Positions 5,984 to 7,475 of a stretch of DNA of 7,475 nt are shown piece by piece; the first letter of the stretch is position 1, and every line of letters begins with the position of its first letter. Below the pieces are notes generated by a model. The model worked only from the letters and a program-made list of their open reading frames with translations. It was not told the origin of the DNA and searched no databases. Source of the stretch: UMGS1696 sp963642885 (GTDB taxonomy: Bacteria > Bacillota > Clostridia > Oscillospirales > CAG-272); assembly GCA_963642885.1 (NCBI GenBank), contig CAVIJI010000065.1, forward strand, positions 1-7,475. The letters run 5' to 3'. Both the position numbers and the translations under genes were made by a program.

Positions 5984-7282
5984 TTATTTCGTTACTATAG
6001 TAGCGCCCGCTTTTCTTACGCTGAGTATGTGGCACGCGCCCTTGCCGAATACCGCGTTCATCTTTTCCGCGTATTCGTTTACGTATTCAAGCGGAATGAA
6101 CGCCTGAATCGTTCCCGCAAAGCCGCCGCCGTGTACTCTGCATACACCGTTCTTGCCTCTCAGAAATTCTTCCGTAAGGCAGAGAGCGAGTGAGAGACCC
6201 TGCTCGGATACGTTCTTTGTCGTGTATACGTTCTGCAGGAATCTGAAGGACGAAAGTCCCGATTCCTTGACGCCGTTCATGAACGAGGCGAGGTCTCCCG
6301 CCTTCAGAGCCTTGACCTGACCGTCGACTCTCTCGTTTTCGGCGAAGAAGTGGTACGCGCGAAGGATTGCTCTGTCTCCGAGTTCCTCTCTCGCACCCTC
6401 ACCGGAGCACAGGAGCTTGTCGAGTGCCTCACGGCTTGTCTCACGAAGAACGCTTACGCCCAGGCGAGCGGCAACCTTCTTCATTTCCGCGGGAACGGAC
6501 GCGTAGTCCTCGTTGAGGTCGGCGTGGTTTCCGCCCGTGTTGACGATGCAGAGAGCGTAGCCCGCGGAGGTAAGGTCGAAGTCGAGCTTCTCGATTACGG
6601 GATTTTTCGGATCGGCGAAATCAATCGTGATAAAGCCGCCGACGGCGCACGCCGTCTGATCCATGAGTCCGCACGGCTTGCCGAAATAAACGTTCTCGGA
6701 GTACTGCGCCATCTTCGCTATCTCTACGTTCGAAACCTTGCCGTCGTTGTAGAGGTAGTTCAGAATATTTCCTATCATGACCTCGAAAGCGGCGGAGGAG
6801 CTGATGCCGGAGCCCTTGAGGACGTTTGAAGTGGTATACGCGCTGAAGCCGCCGATTTTGTAGCCCGCGTTAAGGAAAGCCTTTTCCATGCCCGCGATTA
6901 TAGCCGCGGAGGTAAAGAACTTATCCTTGTCGGGAGTTTCGACGGCGGAGGAGGGAACTACGTCCTCGGGGAAGCCCTCGGACTTTACGCGGATTGTTCC
7001 GTCGTCTGTCTTTTTCACAACTGCGAGAATGTCGAGGTTAACGGCTGCGGCGATAACTCTGCCGTAGTTATGGTCGGTATGGTTGCCCGAGATTTCGCTT
7101 CTTCCGCCTACGGAATAAACGGAAACGTCGCCGTCGCCGTAGAGCTTTTCGAACTCATCCGCGGCATGGGCGTATCTTTCTCTCTGAGCGGGCACGTTTT
7201 CGGGGCGTACGGACAGCTCGGACACGAGGGTATTATCTATTTCTCCGTCGAGAAAACTCTTTTTAAGTGCGGAAATATTCAT
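5984..7282 (-). CDS. galK: Galactokinase-family GHMP sugar kinase
   Basis: Galactokinase phosphorylates alpha-D-galactose at C1 with ATP, the first committed Leloir step in the cytoplasm. The 432 residues are slightly longer than E. coli GalK. Visible motifs are the sugar-binding signature GGRSEISGNHTDH (59-71) with the catalytic-type arginine R61, the GHMP ATP loop GSGISSSAAF (157-166), the catalytic base D208 in KPCGLMDQT, and the C-terminal glycine motif HGGGFAGT (384-391). One position stands out: the Glu of canonical GEHTDY, which contacts the galactose 6-hydroxyl, is Asn67 here, while D70 is kept. I recall this GNHTDH form in clostridial homologues annotated as galactokinase, but the substrate should be treated as probable. 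The start is the ATG after GAAAGG; an upstream in-frame TTG at 7303 would add seven residues and would place the ribosome binding site inside the gene. Confidence 0.92.
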   Translation of the reverse strand: MNISALKKSFLDGEIDNTLVSELSVRPENVPAQRERYAHAADEFEKLYGDGDVSVYSVGGRSEISGNHTDHNYGRVIAAAVNLDILAVVKKTDDGTIRVKSEGFPEDVVPSSAVETPDKDKFFTSAAIIAGMEKAFLNAGYKIGGFSAYTTSNVLKGSGISSSAAFEVMIGNILNYLYNDGKVSNVEIAKMAQYSENVYFGKPCGLMDQTACAVGGFITIDFADPKNPVIEKLDFDLTSAGYALCIVNTGGNHADLNEDYASVPAEMKKVAARLGVSVLRETSREALDKLLCSGEGAREELGDRAILRAYHFFAENERVDGQVKALKAGDLASFMNGVKESGLSSFRFLQNVYTTKNVSEQGLSLALCLTEEFLRGKNGVCRVHGGGFAGTIQAFIPLEYVNEYAEKMNAVFGKGACHILSVRKAGATIVTK

Positions 7283-7289
7283 AGCAAAG

Positions 7290-7295
7290 CCTTTC
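7290..7295 (-). promoter_or_regulatory. Ribosome binding site fixing the galK start
   Basis: GAAAGG on the minus strand, 7 nt before the ATG at 7282. The upstream TTG alternative (7303) has no such site before it. Confidence 0.8.
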
Positions 7296-7353
7296 TTACA
7301 CAAAATTTCGAAATAAATTTTATTAAATTACATTTTACGGGATTATAGGGTTT

Positions 7354-7382
7354 ATTATATTATTTTTCTTTACTTCAGTAAA
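7354..7382 (-). promoter_or_regulatory. Sigma-A-type promoter for galK
   Basis: On the minus strand TTTACT (7377-7382, four of six consensus bases) is separated by exactly 17 nt from a perfect TATAAT (7354-7359), giving a leader of roughly 65 nt before the galK ATG. A second TATAAT lies at 7342-7347 without a clear -35. This is the best promoter in the window and probably also serves the genes downstream of galK. Confidence 0.6.
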
Positions 7383-7385
7383 GAA
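7366..7385. promoter_or_regulatory. Palindrome over the galK -35, candidate operator
   Basis: TTCTTTACT (7366-7374) and AGTAAAGAA (7377-7385) form a perfect 9-bp dyad around TC. It covers the -35 hexamer and the upstream part of the spacer, the usual position for a repressor operator. As RNA it would be a weak AT-rich hairpin, so a DNA-binding site is more likely. No regulator gene is in the window. Confidence 0.5.
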
Positions 7386-7403
7386 TATAAACGAAAATAT
7401 TCT

Positions 7404-7448
7404 ATAAATTTTTATTTAAAATGCGAAGGCTTTTAAATAAAAATTTAT
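7404..7448. repeat. Perfect 18-bp AT-rich inverted repeat upstream of galK
   Basis: Arms 7404-7421 and 7431-7448 (ATAAATTTTTATTTAAAA and its complement) flank a 9-nt loop. The stem holds only A-T pairs. It lies upstream of the galK promoter on the minus strand, so it would not be in the galK mRNA. It could be an upstream regulatory or cruciform site, or a weak terminator for an operon beyond the window. Confidence 0.65.
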
Positions 7449-7457
7449 TTCATTGTT

Positions 7458-7474
7458 TTTCACCTGCGGTGAAA
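7458..7474. repeat. 7-bp hairpin TTTCACC/GGTGAAA at the window edge
   Basis: TTTCACC (7458-7464), loop TGC, GGTGAAA (7468-7474). Its CCTGCGGTGAA core is identical to 2238-2248. It may be one unit of a dispersed palindromic repeat family that continues past the window. Confidence 0.5.
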
Positions 7475-7475
7475 C

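Noticed and set aside
7283..7303. Upstream TTG start adding MCKKGFA to the galactokinase
   Set aside because: It would place the GAAAGG ribosome binding site inside the coding region, and the ATG at 7282 has ideal spacing from that site.

Overview
The window reads as chromosomal DNA of a low-to-mid GC Gram-positive anaerobe, most likely a gut Clostridia (Oscillospiraceae-like) genome. This rests on purine-rich Shine-Dalgarno sites (GAAAGG, GAGAGG, AGGA), AT-rich spacers between more GC-rich genes, a clostridial-type galactokinase with a GNHTDH motif, a WG-repeat surface protein and a divergent GyrB/ParE paralogue. The assignment is inferred from style and was not tested by a search. All six supported genes lie on the minus strand, so transcription runs from the high-coordinate end to the low one.

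Right part (7475 to about 5030). An AT-rich control region holds two palindromes and a good promoter (TTTACT, 17 nt, TATAAT) whose -35 lies inside a dyad. It drives a galactokinase-family gene, followed 7 nt later by a small three-helix membrane protein of unknown function. After a 54-nt gap comes rlmH (23S rRNA methyltransferase), and 11 nt beyond it a membrane-anchored WG-repeat protein. The spacing suggests one long transcription unit. No convincing terminator is visible inside it.

Middle (3292 to 2850). These 443 nt hold no credible gene. They carry a roughly 51-bp tandem duplication that includes the WG gene's stop codon, a perfect 11-bp hairpin, and ten head-to-tail copies of a 27-bp unit whose centre is homogenised. 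The 27-bp period keeps five of the six reading frames open, which creates long false ORFs.

Left part (2849 to 1). A 199-residue protein has a disordered N-terminus and a C-terminal domain that looks like a diverged SecB export chaperone. A perfect 16-bp hairpin follows, with its T-run abutting the Shine-Dalgarno site of a 669-residue type IIA topoisomerase B-subunit paralogue. That gene ends in a cluster of perfect hairpins, one of them a canonical intrinsic terminator.

The genes are mostly housekeeping or poorly characterised, and I see no defence system, phage, insertion sequence, CRISPR array or RNA gene. The most unusual content is the repeat and hairpin landscape in the spacers, the SecB-like protein, and active-site or motif changes in the galactokinase and the topoisomerase.
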